The notes: generated by a model not told the origin, from the sequence alone. A stretch of DNA of 64,000 nt from Paenibacillus sp. USDA918EY (GCF_009870825.1 NZ_WTWY01000007.1:186001-250000), one strand, 5' to 3'. Positions 52,327 to 62,007 are shown, counted from the first letter of the stretch. Made by a program: numbers and translations.

Positions 52327-53499
52327 ATGAAGAGCACATGGAAAGTTTACGTTCTAGTCTTGATCAGCTTTTTAGTAGGAACATCTAATTATGTCATTTC
52401 CGGGATTTTGGACCGGATAGCAGAGACATTAGGAACAAGCGTTGCGGCAGCAGGCCAGCTCATTACGGTCTATTCCCTGGCCTATGCGATCGGCACGCCT
52501 ATTCTAATGGCGCTGACGGCTAAAATGGACCGGCGTAAGCTTCTCCTTTATTCGCTGGGCCTCTTTATTGCTGCAAATCTGCTGACATTTATATTGTCCG
52601 GCTTTGGTTTCTTTATTGCGGCGAGAATCATTACGGCGTTAGGCGCCGGGGTGGTTACTGTTAACGCGCTCAGCATCGCCGCCAAAATCGCTCCGCCAGG
52701 CAAGCAGGTCAGCGCCATCGCGAACGTTACCATGGGCTTAACCGCATCGCTCATCATCGGCGTCCCGCTCGGCCGAATGGTAGCCTCTGCTTTTGGCTGG
52801 AAAGCTGTATTTCTGGCCATCGCAATTGTCGGGGTCATGGCCATGTTTGTCATTGCTGCAGTTTTTCCACGTATCCAGGGCGACAAGCCTGTTCCTTTGA
52901 TCAAGCAATTAGCTTTGTTAAAAAAACCTCAAGTTTTGGTTGCATTGGCGATTACTTTTTTCTGGTTAGGAGGATATTCTCTCGCTTATACCTACATCTC
53001 CCCTTTTCTGCTAGAGGTGACTCATTTAAATGAATCATTGATTAGCGCAGCCCTGCTCGTGTTCGGCATTGCTAGCTTGATCGGGTCGAAAGTCGGCGGC
53101 TACAGCGCGGATAAACGTGGCATTATATTCACGCTCGTTTCAGGGATGGTGCTTCACGTCATTTCGTTGATTTTGCTATCCTTCGTTGGACAGTCGGTCA
53201 TTGCTGTATTCGCCATTTTGATCCTCTGGTCTTTTGCAGCCTGGTCATCCGCTCCGGCGCAGCAATTCAACCTGGTCTCGCTCGTTCCTGAATCCTCGGG
53301 CGTCATGCTGAGCTTGAACAGTTCCATGATGCAGCTTGCCATGGCTGTCGGCGCAGGAATCGGCGGGCTGATCGTTAACCGTGTTTCTCTAGCATCCATT
53401 ACTTGGTTCGGGATACTCGGCGTACTCATCGCCATCGTTGCCGCGATTGTATTGTCCAGCATGGCATCACGCCATTCGGCGGTGCAGTCAGCGGATTAA
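52327..53499 (+). CDS. MFS efflux transporter, DHA1 type
   Basis: A 390-residue transporter with 12 membrane helices. The first half has FLVGTSNYVISGILDRIAETLGTSVAAAGQLITVYSLAYAIGTPIL and RIITALGAGVVTVNALSIAAKI; motif C appears as MGLTASLIIGVPLGRMVASAFGW. The layout resembles AraJ/YdhP/Cml-type drug or sugar exporters. CAGGAG precedes the ATG. It is likely controlled by the TetR protein at 51335. Its substrate is unknown. Confidence 0.92.
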   Translation: MKSTWKVYVLVLISFLVGTSNYVISGILDRIAETLGTSVAAAGQLITVYSLAYAIGTPILMALTAKMDRRKLLLYSLGLFIAANLLTFILSGFGFFIAARIITALGAGVVTVNALSIAAKIAPPGKQVSAIANVTMGLTASLIIGVPLGRMVASAFGWKAVFLAIAIVGVMAMFVIAAVFPRIQGDKPVPLIKQLALLKKPQVLVALAITFFWLGGYSLAYTYISPFLLEVTHLNESLISAALLVFGIASLIGSKVGGYSADKRGIIFTLVSGMVLHVISLILLSFVGQSVIAVFAILILWSFAAWSSAPAQQFNLVSLVPESSGVMLSLNSSMMQLAMAVGAGIGGLIVNRVSLASITWFGILGVLIAIVAAIVLSSMASRHSAVQSAD

Positions 53500-54176
53500 G
53501 GGTATGCTAAACATCGAATGTTTGATTCAGGACTTTGCTCACTAAGTTGAGCAGACCGCAAACGAACTGCACCCCAATTGTTGGATCTCGTTCAAGTTTG
53601 AATCATGAATAAACTGAAGAGCATAGAAGAAAACTCTAACATACTTTTTAAGCAAAGGAAGTGCAGTGTCGTTAAGTGGATTGATTTGATCCTCCTATGA
53701 TGTCATTGCCTTTTACGGAAGAAACGGATTTTTACCGGAGGCTACAATTTTATCATTTATTACTTCCTTAATAATAAAGAACTCTCCAGACATGGAGAGT
53801 TCTTACGTTTTTATCCGCATGTTTGCGGGTGGTGTCAGCTACGCTAGTATTACCCCATTCAGTATGCCATCATGAGCGACAAACCGATTCCCGCGGCGAA
53901 AACATTTCTGCGTTCTCAAGACAACAACGACCTCATTCGTGGAATACCTATTATTTACGCTCCCTTTTGCAAGTTTAGCATCGCAGCCTCAACCTTTAAT
54001 TCGATTTTCTGCCTTACCACTATTTTGGTATGGTTCTGCGGATCATTAACGGCGCGAAATTTAATAGCCAAGTGAAATGTGAACGATTATAGTAAACTTA
54101 CTATTGTAATCTAAAGCGATTCTTCTGTTATCGAATGAATGGCTCAAATACCAACTATTCAGGTGGTGACCGATCT
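53500..54176. other. Gene-free interval
   Basis: About 680 bases between the MFS gene and the MmyB-like pseudogene. It holds the terminator at 53778. A 67-codon frame at 53872 has no ribosome site or recognisable motif. Nothing else is supported. Confidence 0.4.
53778..53811 (+). terminator. Rho-independent terminator
   Basis: AGAACTCTCC and GGAGAGTTCT form a ten-base stem around AGACAT, followed by TACGTTTTT. Confidence 0.8.
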
Positions 54177-54995
54177 ATGACTGTTACTAGCAGCAAAGCA
54201 AAAGCGATGGGGGTGTTTCTCAAATCACGCTGAGAACGACTATCGCCGGAGAATGCGGGCCTGAAGTTTACAAACGGGCAACGGAAAACGCCTGGACTGC
54301 GGCGCGAGGAAGTTGCTGTACTAGCAGGCGTAAGCGTCACCTACTATACATGGCTGGAACAAGGCCGGGATTTGACCCCCTCCAGAGATGTGATCGACAG
54401 CATCGCCAAAGCTCTCCGCTTATCCCCTGCAGAAAAAGGACATTTATACCAGTTATGGAACCCTCATGCAGTCGAGACGCCTTTTGCAGCCCCAACTGCC
54501 GTGGATCCGCAGATGCAGAAGATTATCGATCAGCTTGCGTACCCTTCTCATATCACCAATGAGAGGACCGAAGTGCTCGCTTGGAACAAGGCAGCCCAGG
54601 AGATGTTCTTCGACTTTGCCTCCATTCCTGTCCAGGAGCGTTATTTTATCCGTTTGTTGTTCGAAGATACGGAAATGCGACGTCGCATTGTGAATATAGA
54701 AGAATTCTCGAGGTATTCGGTAGGCGTGTTCCGAACTTACTACGATCAACACCGGAATGATCCTTGGTTTGAGAAGACAGTAGAGCATCTTATTCAGAGC
54801 AGCTCCGAATTCAAACGAATGTGGAAACAGTACGATGTTCAACTCAAAAAAGTAAAACGGATCACTATACAGTCCCCCGTTGTCCATCAATCTGTCCATT
54901 ATGATATTCAGTCATTAGTCAATCTAACGGATCGACCGGATATCCACATTTGCATTTACTCACCTGTTACAGATGATCCAACTGCAGACCGTTAA
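54177..54995 (+). pseudogene. XRE/MmyB-type regulator with an in-frame TGA
   Basis: ATG 54177 has an ideal AGGTGGTGA site. The frame reads MTVTSSKAKAMGVFLKSR, then TGA (54231-54233) where the family has Arg (RRERLSP), then ENAGLKFTNGQRKTPGLRREEVAVLAGVSVTYYTWLEQG and the full MmyB ligand domain (SSSEFKRMWKQYDV, YDIQSLVNLTDRPDIHICIY). One CGA to TGA change explains it. No later start keeps the helix-turn-helix. These regulators usually control a neighbouring reductase, here the also broken gene at 55095. Confidence 0.85.
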
Positions 54996-55094
54996 TTTTT
55001 TTACTAGTAAAAACGTTGTGTGGTTGCCTCGGGTAAGAATCAATTAGGATAAACCTATGCTTAATTGATCCTAAACCAGAAATGAGGGAACCTT

Positions 55095-56047
55095 ATGCTG
55101 CAACAACAAAAACTAGGGAACGAAGGACTTGAAGTGTCGGCTATCGGTCTCGGAACGATGATGATGCCTGATAACGATGAATCCGTGCGAACCATTCAGG
55201 GAGCATTAGATATGGGCGTTACGATGTTCGATACGGCCGACCTTTACGGTTCGGAATACCAGCTCGGACGTTTCGGTGAAAATGAGAAGCTTGTCGGACG
55301 TGCCCTTAAAAGCCGGCGTGATAAGGCCATTATTGCAACCAAATTCGGCATCACGCACGGGCAAGGACCGAAAGGAGATCCCGCCTACATTAAGAAATCC
55401 GTTGATGCCAGCCTCTACAGCCTGGGACTGGATTACATTGATCTCTATTACCAGCATCGACCCGATCCCAATATTCCCATCGAAGAAACGGTCGGCACGA
55501 TGGCTGACCTCGTGAAGCAAGGGAAGATTCGATACATTGGATTGTCGGAGGCGCCAGCCGAACTGATCCGCCTCATGCGGTGCATCCAGTTACCGCAGTC
55601 GAAACCGAATACTCCCTTTGGAGTAGAGAAGTAGAGGATGAAGTCCTCCCCGTTCTGAAGGAGCTGCACATCGGTCTAGTCCCCTACAGCCCGCTTGGTC
55701 GCGGCTTCCTGACTGGCCAGATTAAGAAATTCGAGGATTTGCCGGAAGACGACTATCGACGCTATTACCCGCGGTTTCAAGGTGAGAATTTCGCCAAAAA
55801 CGTTGAGGTTGTCTCTTTAATCGAGAGAATGGCTGCCCAAAAAGGCTGCACCCCCGCCCAATTGAGTCTAGCCTGGCTGTTGGCGCAAAGCGAGCAGATC
55901 GTTCCCATTCCGGGAACGAAACGATTGGATCGTGTGCAAGAAAACCTCGGTGCGCTGCAAGTGAAGCTGACAGCTGACGATCTGGCTGAGATTGAACGCA
56001 TATCCCCCAAAGGCGTGGCCGCAGGCAGCCGCTTTGGATCCTTTTAA
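55095..56047 (+). pseudogene. Aldo/keto reductase gene with a frameshift
   Basis: The first frame (from ATG 55095, GAGGG upstream) carries the N-terminal barrel: TMFDTADLYGSEYQLGRFGENEK, IIATKFG and DYIDLYYQHRPDPNIPIEETVG, with the full Asp-Tyr-Lys-His tetrad. At about 55570 it shifts and the second frame gives [23 protein letters not shown] to the end ([18 protein letters not shown]). The junction ATCCGCCTCATGCG looks like loss of four bases from a CGCCGCGCTCATGCG-type sequence. Repaired, it would be about 318 residues. Confidence 0.85.
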
Positions 56048-56126
56048 TACAGTACCGGACCCTTTTCTATTAAATTCGTGACTTAGGCCGTACGGGCGAA
56101 CCTCCGTAGGCCTAATTTCGCCGTCA

Positions 56127-56141
56127 CTTATGATACGGTTC
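56127..56141 (-). repeat. att-like direct repeat I
   Basis: Exact core GAACCGTATCATAAG on the minus strand with the best-kept flanks: ATTTCGCCGTCA on the left and AACGGGGCTATCGGCGGAAAAA on the right. TTTCGCCG and CGGCGGAAA form the inverted repeat. Confidence 0.8.
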
Positions 56142-56207
56142 AGCTTAACGGGGCTATCGGCGGAAAAAGCCACCCTCCAGAATAGAAACACCAACCAAAG
56201 CGACAAC

Positions 56208-56235
56208 AAGCCCTCTGTAACAGGGGGCCTGTTTT
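56208..56235. terminator. Hairpin between repeat I and the sortase-anchor remnant
   Basis: GCCCTCTGTAACAGGGGGC with short T-runs on both sides; it may end transcription of the remnant at 56247. Confidence 0.5.
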
Positions 56236-56246
56236 AACCTATTTCC

Positions 56247-56522
56247 TCATACCTTTTTTCTTCTGACCAGGAATAGTTGTACAAGGAAAATGATGCATCC
56301 AGCCAACATATAATTGTACATATTCGTAGCCGTATCCGGTAGCTTGCCGCCCTTGCCTTCGCTATTACCGGACTCTACGTTCGCCGAATCAACCGAAGTG
56401 CCGGCTTGTTCAGGCTCAACCGATACGTAGGCCACATCCGATCCATTCGATTCTCCGGATCCGTTCGTTCTGCCGGATTGGCCACGGTCCGGTGATTCAT
56501 GATCCGAATCTTCCTCTCCTCA
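56247..56522 (-). pseudogene. LPXTG-type surface protein, C-terminal remnant
   Basis: The minus frame ends with a sortase signal: LPDTATN, a hydrophobic helix (MYNYMLAGCIIFLVQLFLV) and RRKKV. Before it is a Ser/Gly/Glu/Asp-rich stalk (EDSDHESPDRGQSGRTNGSG, ESNGSDVAYVSVEPEQAG). The frame is closed upstream by a TGA near 56522, and no start with a ribosome site is present. It is therefore the anchor of a once larger wall protein, cut at a cassette boundary. Confidence 0.7.
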
Positions 56523-56571
56523 CGGGGTGCAGTTCATTGCGGGATGGCCCAATTTGTGAATTTATGAATAC

Positions 56572-57231
56572 TCAGGCTTCCTCGTTATGAAGTCTGAACC
56601 CTTTAACAATAATCCAAACGGGAAACACGATTTCGAATATGGCTCCTGGAACATATAAAACAGATCCGATTTCTTGGCCGAGGATCCTCAGACAGCCGCT
56701 CGCCAACAATGCCGCATACCCGATGAAACCGATAACCGACAATAATCGAGGAACCAGCCTTGATCTATAGAGGACATGACAAAGCAACAAGCTGCCCAAG
56801 CCAAGCACGATCATGGCCGTTTGAAAAAGCACAGATTGCGCCTCAATCAATAATTTTCCTGTCGTTTCAAAGTATGAACCCTTGGCAGTACCTACGGAGA
56901 TGTAATTCTTGCTCAGTGCGATAAGTACAAGCGGACCCATTGCGCTTATGGTAAGTAATACAGACTCTATGATCCGGGCTCCAAAGTACCCTAGAGCAAA
57001 CGCTTCGTTATGCTTCTTTAAGATGGGGAACAGAAGCACGGCAATCCCCACCACCGCCATGGCGTTTATCAACTCTAATAACGATCCCGAAACCACGTTT
57101 ATTCGATCCGGATACAGATTGGCGAGAAAGTCCGGGCGGTTTAGAACCGGATTCAGAAGCCCATCTCCTATCAGGTAAGTACCACTCGACACCAGAAACA
57201 ATGCCCCTGCCACTCTTGCAATCTTATTCAT
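56572..57231 (-). CDS. DUF4386 membrane protein
   Basis: A 219-residue protein with six to seven membrane helices (ARVAGALFLVSSGTYLIGDGLL, LLELINAMAVVGIAVLLFPIL, ALGYFGARIIESVLLTISAMGPLVLIAL, LIEAQSVLFQTAMIVLGLGSLLLCHVLY). YFGARIIES is the DUF4386 signature. Function unknown. The second of two ATGs is chosen because GGGGAGAG is eight bases before it. It follows the MalT-like regulator gene on the opposite side of a short gap and may be its target. Confidence 0.85.
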   Translation of the reverse strand: MNKIARVAGALFLVSSGTYLIGDGLLNPVLNRPDFLANLYPDRINVVSGSLLELINAMAVVGIAVLLFPILKKHNEAFALGYFGARIIESVLLTISAMGPLVLIALSKNYISVGTAKGSYFETTGKLLIEAQSVLFQTAMIVLGLGSLLLCHVLYRSRLVPRLLSVIGFIGYAALLASGCLRILGQEIGSVLYVPGAIFEIVFPVWIIVKGFRLHNEEA

Positions 57232-57298
57232 GTTCATCTCTCCCCTTGGCTAATCTTTATGCAGTATAGCTCGAAGAGGATTAGGAACTGTAGACACT

Positions 57299-59434
57299 TT
57301 AGTGTGATTTATGGATGTTTGAGAGCAAATTCAACTCACCGGCACGGACGATTGCTTCCGTGCGGCTTTTCACCTGAAGTTTTTCAAAAATCCTGCGATT
57401 GTGCCCTTTGACCGTATCCAAGGCCAAATATAGTTTCCCGCCGATTTCCTTGTTCGAAAGCCCCTTAGCGATGAGCTCGAGCACTTCAATTTCTCGTGGG
57501 CTAAGCGGCTCAATCAGGCTGCTCTTCATCCCGATATCTCGCAAGCGCTCCAGACCCAGTTGCGCTTCACGGAGAGCTGGAAGCGACAGATCACCGCCCA
57601 GACGCAGTGCCTCCTGGTAACATTCCGCCGCCGAATCGGTACGATTTTCAGCTTCCTCTATTTGTCCCAGTCCAATCATGGCCATTACTGCCATCAATTG
57701 ATGACCCATCATTAGGCTGTTCGATATAACCTCGTTATAGGCCTCACGAGCCGCAGAATGGTCTCCTCGCCGTTGGCAAGCGACGCCGAGCATCCAAGCG
57801 GCTGCCGTCCGAACAGGGATATTATCCGGTCGCAGATATTCCAACGCACGACGTGATTGGACAATAACAACCTCGTTTCCTTGATTTTCGCTTATCCACA
57901 CATCGCTTGCAGGTGCAATCAGTCCGACAAGTTCATTGGTCTTATCGCCTTCCCCCGTATTCTGCATGACAGCTTCGGCTGCCCGTAATTTTCGTTCAGC
58001 ACCGTCAGAATTGCCAGTCAACACTAATGATGCCAATGTAGCCCGGGTCGCGGCGATCAATCCGATCAGGTCCCTGACGCGGACATCCTGTACTGCCCCT
58101 GCCATGGCCGCCTCTGCCGCTCGCAGCTTATGTTCGACGCTCGTCAGCTTGCCCGCAATCAGCAGGGCTGAACCATACATCACCCACAGCGCAGGTCTGG
58201 CATTCAACTCCGCGGCAGACAATGATTTCAGCCAGTTCAGCGAAATGCCTGCAGCTCCGCGAAGATGCAGCGGCATTCCGTTGCCTTCAAGCAGACGTGC
58301 GGCACGCTCGATGTCATGGGATTCCACGGCATGGCGAAACGCTCCGATTTCGAAGCCATTGTTTTCATACCAGTCACTTGCTCGTTTATGCAATTCCATG
58401 ATATGTCTTCCGCCGAAACTTTCCTGCAGCCTTTTGCGGAGCAGATCGGCAAACAAATGGTGATAGCGATACCACCGTCGCTCGTTGTCCAAGGGCACGA
58501 CGAATAAGTTCTTACGTTCGAGATCCATTAAAGTTGTCTTGCTGGAAACCGCAGGATCTAGCAAGACGTCATCGCAAAGAGACCCGCACAGACGGTCGAG
58601 GATTGATGTCCGCAGCAAGAAGGTTTGAACGGCTTCAGGTTGTCGCTGCAGCACTTCTTCTACCAGAAAATCCAGCACGAAATGATGGTTACCGGTAAAA
58701 GTCTGAATGAGCCGGTCGGCGTCATGATCCCCTTGGATGGAGAGCGCAGCCAAATGCAGACCCGCAGCCCAGCCTTCGGTGTGCGATTCCAACGAGGTTA
58801 TTTTATCTATGGGCAAATTAAGACCCATGATACGGTTCAAAAAATCTTCGGATTCGGAGAGTGTAAATCTCATGTCGGCTGCTCGCAATTCGGTCAGTTG
58901 ATCCCGAACCCGCAATCGAGCAAGCGGAATACTCGGGTCCTCGCGGGTCGTTATGACAAGGTGCATCTGCGCGGGAAGATGGTCAAGCAGAAAGAACACG
59001 GCATCGTCGACAGGTTTCGAAGCTGCCGCGTGATAATCGTCAAGAACGAGTATAAAAGGAGTCCGAATCGCCGCTATCTCATTAAGAAGAATGGTCATGA
59101 TCGACTCAATCGGCGGCAACTGCGGAGTTTGAAGTAGGGCAAGCACGGCTGCTCCTATATTCGCCTCAAGTTTCTGTAGAGAGGAGATCATACAGGTTAA
59201 AAAGCGTATAAGTTCGTTATCCGCTTCTTCCAGCGACAGCCATGCGACCGGCCGCCCGCAGTCGGCAAGCCATTCACAAACTAATGTAGTTTTGCCATAG
59301 CCCGCGGGTGCAGAGACAAGGGTACACTTGCGGTATAAACCCTTACTGATCCTTTCGGTCAACCGTGGGCGAAGAATCGCTTTCGGCCGGGACTTAGGGA
59401 TATAAAGTTTGGTATCCATGATAGGTGTGGACAT
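57299..59434 (-). CDS. LuxR-family MalT-like ATPase regulator
   Basis: A large STAND-type regulator of about 711 residues: Walker A in [17 protein letters not shown], a Walker B-like VLDDYHAA, the ATPase winged-helix section, a shortened TPR-like middle and a C-terminal LuxR HTH ([43 protein letters not shown]). Typical members have about 850-900 residues, so about 150 residues of repeats are missing without breaking the frame. It needs ATP and an inducer to activate genes. It is on the same strand as the DUF4386 gene, 67 bases upstream of it. Confidence 0.9.
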   Translation of the reverse strand: MSTPIMDTKLYIPKSRPKAILRPRLTERISKGLYRKCTLVSAPAGYGKTTLVCEWLADCGRPVAWLSLEEADNELIRFLTCMISSLQKLEANIGAAVLALLQTPQLPPIESIMTILLNEIAAIRTPFILVLDDYHAAASKPVDDAVFFLLDHLPAQMHLVITTREDPSIPLARLRVRDQLTELRAADMRFTLSESEDFLNRIMGLNLPIDKITSLESHTEGWAAGLHLAALSIQGDHDADRLIQTFTGNHHFVLDFLVEEVLQRQPEAVQTFLLRTSILDRLCGSLCDDVLLDPAVSSKTTLMDLERKNLFVVPLDNERRWYRYHHLFADLLRKRLQESFGGRHIMELHKRASDWYENNGFEIGAFRHAVESHDIERAARLLEGNGMPLHLRGAAGISLNWLKSLSAAELNARPALWVMYGSALLIAGKLTSVEHKLRAAEAAMAGAVQDVRVRDLIGLIAATRATLASLVLTGNSDGAERKLRAAEAVMQNTGEGDKTNELVGLIAPASDVWISENQGNEVVIVQSRRALEYLRPDNIPVRTAAAWMLGVACQRRGDHSAAREAYNEVISNSLMMGHQLMAVMAMIGLGQIEEAENRTDSAAECYQEALRLGGDLSLPALREAQLGLERLRDIGMKSSLIEPLSPREIEVLELIAKGLSNKEIGGKLYLALDTVKGHNRRIFEKLQVKSRTEAIVRAGELNLLSNIHKSH

Positions 59435-59517
59435 ATATTCAACCATCCTGCCGTTTAGCTTAAGGCCGAATCAAATATTTTTTGGAATATTAATATCATA
59501 TTCGTGATCTTACACCA

Positions 59518-59631
59518 AGACCCCTTTTCGAGGGGTCTTTTTCTTTTCAGGAGAAATGAGCATGCGAACCATCAAAACCGGGCAAAGCGCCTTTTCAAGC
59601 CTGCTGGAGTTTTTCTGAAAAAACTTGCCGA
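59518..59631. repeat. Collapsed copy of the recombinase cassette ends
   Basis: The left part (59518-59583) repeats the left end of the cassette at 14439-14514: an AGACCCC hairpin, a ribosome site and ATGCGAACCATCAAAACCGG. The right part (59584-59631) repeats its right end at 23184-23232. The join is at GGGCAAAGCG. About 8.7 kb present in the long copy is absent here. It leads straight into the degenerate att-like repeat J. Confidence 0.75.
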
Positions 59632-59633
59632 TA

Positions 59634-59648
59634 CTTAAGGTAGGGTTC
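59634..59648 (-). repeat. Degenerate att-like repeat J
   Basis: Reads GAACCCTACCTTAAG on the minus strand, three mismatches to the core, but with well-kept flanks: AAACTTGCCGATA on the left and AACGGGTCTATCGGCGAAAAG on the right. Confidence 0.6.
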
Positions 59649-59920
59649 ACCTCAACGGGTCTATCGGCGAAAAGAGGGCAACGGCGCATGACTGCCATCG
59701 TTCTTGACCCATTTAACCATCCAATTTTTTAATCTTTACAACCAGCACTCACATCGATGCAAGTCCGTTTATCGTTTCCTGGAAAATCATCTGCTTTTTC
59801 AAGCCCAGTTTCAGTTTTACCGAGCATTTCTAGAAACCCGTCTTTCGTATGCTCTCCGGCGCACCACATTCCTTCTTTTTTTTCGCTGAAGATCCAGATT
59901 ATAAACTGCATCAAACCCCT

Positions 59921-60523
59921 TTAAATGAATGTAGAGCAAAGGTGTTCCAAAATTTCATCGGGTGAATAGCCACGAACATCTCTTTGATAAAAATATGAAT
60001 CAATACTTATGGCGATCAGCAGCATATCTGCTTTAAATATACTATTTGGGCTTGGATGATCCGCTGCTGCCATCTCATCGAATAACTCGACTGCGATTTG
60101 ATGCATTTTGTTATAGAGCGGATGCTGTGATTGATACGGAAGTCGCTTAGCTGACGCGGACCCCTTGCCTCCTGTTAGTAGTTGTGCCTTCTTCTCAATG
60201 AAAGGCATGAAAATTTTGAGAATTCCCTTTAACCGGTGGTCTGGCGGCTCTTGCTGATTCTGCAATAGATATTGCTCTATATCTTCGAAGAACCGAACGA
60301 CACTGTCTTTTATTAAATCCAAACACAACTCACCTTTATTGGCATAACGACGATATAGGGTGCCCGGACCTATCTGGGCTTCCGCTGCGATCTGATTCAT
60401 ACTTACCTGATCCACGCCGTACTGCTCAAAAAGTTTATGGGCTGCGACCAATATTCGTTGACGATTCTCGGCGGCATCACGTCGTTCAATTCGCGACTGA
60501 ATTGCCTTGATTTCCTCCGACAT
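59921..60523 (-). CDS. TetR-family repressor
   Basis: A 200-residue repressor: HTH in RQRILVAAHKLFEQYGVDQVSMNQIAAEAQIGPGTLYRRYANKGELCLDLI and a helical effector domain. ATG 60523 follows GAGGGGTG. Palindromes CGGAGAGTTCTCCG and GGAGAGCTCTCC in the divergent promoter region are the likely operators for itself and the MFS gene at 60664. Its 3' end faces repeat J, as in the other cassettes. Confidence 0.9.
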   Translation of the reverse strand: MSEEIKAIQSRIERRDAAENRQRILVAAHKLFEQYGVDQVSMNQIAAEAQIGPGTLYRRYANKGELCLDLIKDSVVRFFEDIEQYLLQNQQEPPDHRLKGILKIFMPFIEKKAQLLTGGKGSASAKRLPYQSQHPLYNKMHQIAVELFDEMAAADHPSPNSIFKADMLLIAISIDSYFYQRDVRGYSPDEILEHLCSTFI

Positions 60524-60555
60524 ATTAACACCCCTCATGCTAAACTTGGTTCACA

Positions 60556-60602
60556 TTGACATACGGAGAGTTCTCCGCTTATTATAAAGAGGAGAGCTCT
60601 CC
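60556..60602 (+). promoter_or_regulatory. MFS promoter with two TetR operators
   Basis: TTGACA (60556-60561) and TATTAT (60580-60585) with an 18-base spacer. Operator CGGAGAGTTCTCCG (60564-60577) fills the spacer, and GGAGAGCTCTCC (60591-60602) follows the -10. Repressor binding would block polymerase directly. Confidence 0.75.
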
Positions 60603-60663
60603 GTTTAATGTTAATCTAAATTTAGTGCAAATTCAACAGAACTATGGCCGAAGGAGATTGAGG

Positions 60664-62007
60664 ATGGATTCTATCGCAAAACCTATAAACGAAAAAGCAT
60701 TACTGGCCATATTATTAATTGCCTCATCATTGGCCACGATGAATGTCTATATGTTCAACATTGCTGTTCCATTTATTATTAAAGACTTGCATCTGTCCAC
60801 TTCCGAAAGCAGTCTGATAACGACGCTGTATGCAGTTGTTTTAGCAGCAGGTTCGGGTACGTATGGAAAGCTTACCGATCGTTTTTCTGCACGGTCATTA
60901 ATACTAATAGGGATTGCCCTATTCACTCTTGGTTCGCTAATGGGGTTTTTTTCGAGCTCTTTTCCGGCCGTTGTAACCGCAAGAATTATTCAAGCAGCTG
61001 GTGCTGCGGCTATTCCCTCCCTAGCGTATGTAGTTCCGCCTAAATATTTCAAACCCGAGAACAGAGGCAAAGCATTAAGCCTTGTGTCTACTACTTTCGC
61101 GCTGATGGGCGGAGTAGCCCCAGTCCTCAGTGGATTTATTATTCAACTGTTTGGTTGGCACGGTCTTTTTGTTGTTTCTCTCTTGATCGTACTTATTATC
61201 CCATTTGTTGTGAAACACTTCCCTACTAATGTTGCACAAGGGGAGAAATTCGATGTCTTAGGAGCTATTTTATTCTCCCTTTCAGTAGGCATTCTGGTAC
61301 TAGGTATCAGCCTAAATCCTTATCTTTTAATAATTGCTGTCCTGATGCTTATGGCGTTTTCATTCCACATACGCGGGAAGAACGCACCTTTTATCACCAT
61401 CTCTTTACTCGCTAACAAAGGCTACAGAAATTCCTTGCTCTCTGTATTTGCAGGCACATCTGCATATCCGGCCGCTTTATTTTTATTGCCCTTGGTTCTA
61501 AAACAGGGCGGTAACTTGCAAGCAAGCTTGATCGGCATCGTCATGTTCCCGGGCGCACTGATTGGTTCTTTGTTCGGCCCTTACATGGGAGCACTTTCTC
61601 GCAAGTACAATGGCAGGATCATGATCCTAGCTGGTCATGGTTTTATGATTCTAGGAGCACTGCTTATGGCGGTTTTGCAAGACATGCCCATCGGCATTGG
61701 GATCGTCATGTTCATCTTTGCGCTCGGCTATACCACATTAGTATCATCCGCTGCCAATGTTGTGCCATCGACCTTGAAAAAAACGGAGATTGGTATCGGG
61801 ATGGGACTCTTCACGCTTTTAAGTATTTTAGGAGGTGCATTTGGTCCTTCTATTTTAAGTCGATTTTTATCCTTCAATATTAACTTTACAGTCTCCTTTA
61901 TCATTGTCATCGTTATGTCAGTTATCGGCATTTTTCTAATACTCGCAACACGAGCAGATCATTCCCAAGATGATCTGAACAGGCATCCGGCCAATGGCTT
62001 AAAGTGA
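60664..62007 (+). CDS. MFS efflux transporter, DHA2/TetL-like
   Basis: A 447-residue exporter with about 14 membrane helices. Features are MFNIAVPFIIKDLHLSTSESSLITTLYAVVLAAGSGTYGKLTDRF (motif A region), RIIQAAGAAAIPSLAYVVPPKYF and TFALMGGVAPVLSGFIIQLFGWHGLF (motif C region). Size and pattern resemble TetK/TetL and related multidrug exporters. GAAGGAGATTGAGG lies before ATG 60664. It is under TetR control through the palindromes at 60564 and 60591. Confidence 0.92.
   Translation: MDSIAKPINEKALLAILLIASSLATMNVYMFNIAVPFIIKDLHLSTSESSLITTLYAVVLAAGSGTYGKLTDRFSARSLILIGIALFTLGSLMGFFSSSFPAVVTARIIQAAGAAAIPSLAYVVPPKYFKPENRGKALSLVSTTFALMGGVAPVLSGFIIQLFGWHGLFVVSLLIVLIIPFVVKHFPTNVAQGEKFDVLGAILFSLSVGILVLGISLNPYLLIIAVLMLMAFSFHIRGKNAPFITISLLANKGYRNSLLSVFAGTSAYPAALFLLPLVLKQGGNLQASLIGIVMFPGALIGSLFGPYMGALSRKYNGRIMILAGHGFMILGALLMAVLQDMPIGIGIVMFIFALGYTTLVSSAANVVPSTLKKTEIGIGMGLFTLLSILGGAFGPSILSRFLSFNINFTVSFIIVIVMSVIGIFLILATRADHSQDDLNRHPANGLK

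Noticed and set aside
53872..54075. 67-codon frame in the gap after the MFS gene
   Set aside because: No ribosome site, no motif, and low-quality composition.
58828..58841. A GAACCGTATCAT match inside the MalT-like regulator gene
   Set aside because: It encodes conserved protein sequence (LNRIMGL) and has none of the flanking inverted-repeat arms, so it is most likely chance. It is worth including in a genome-wide count.
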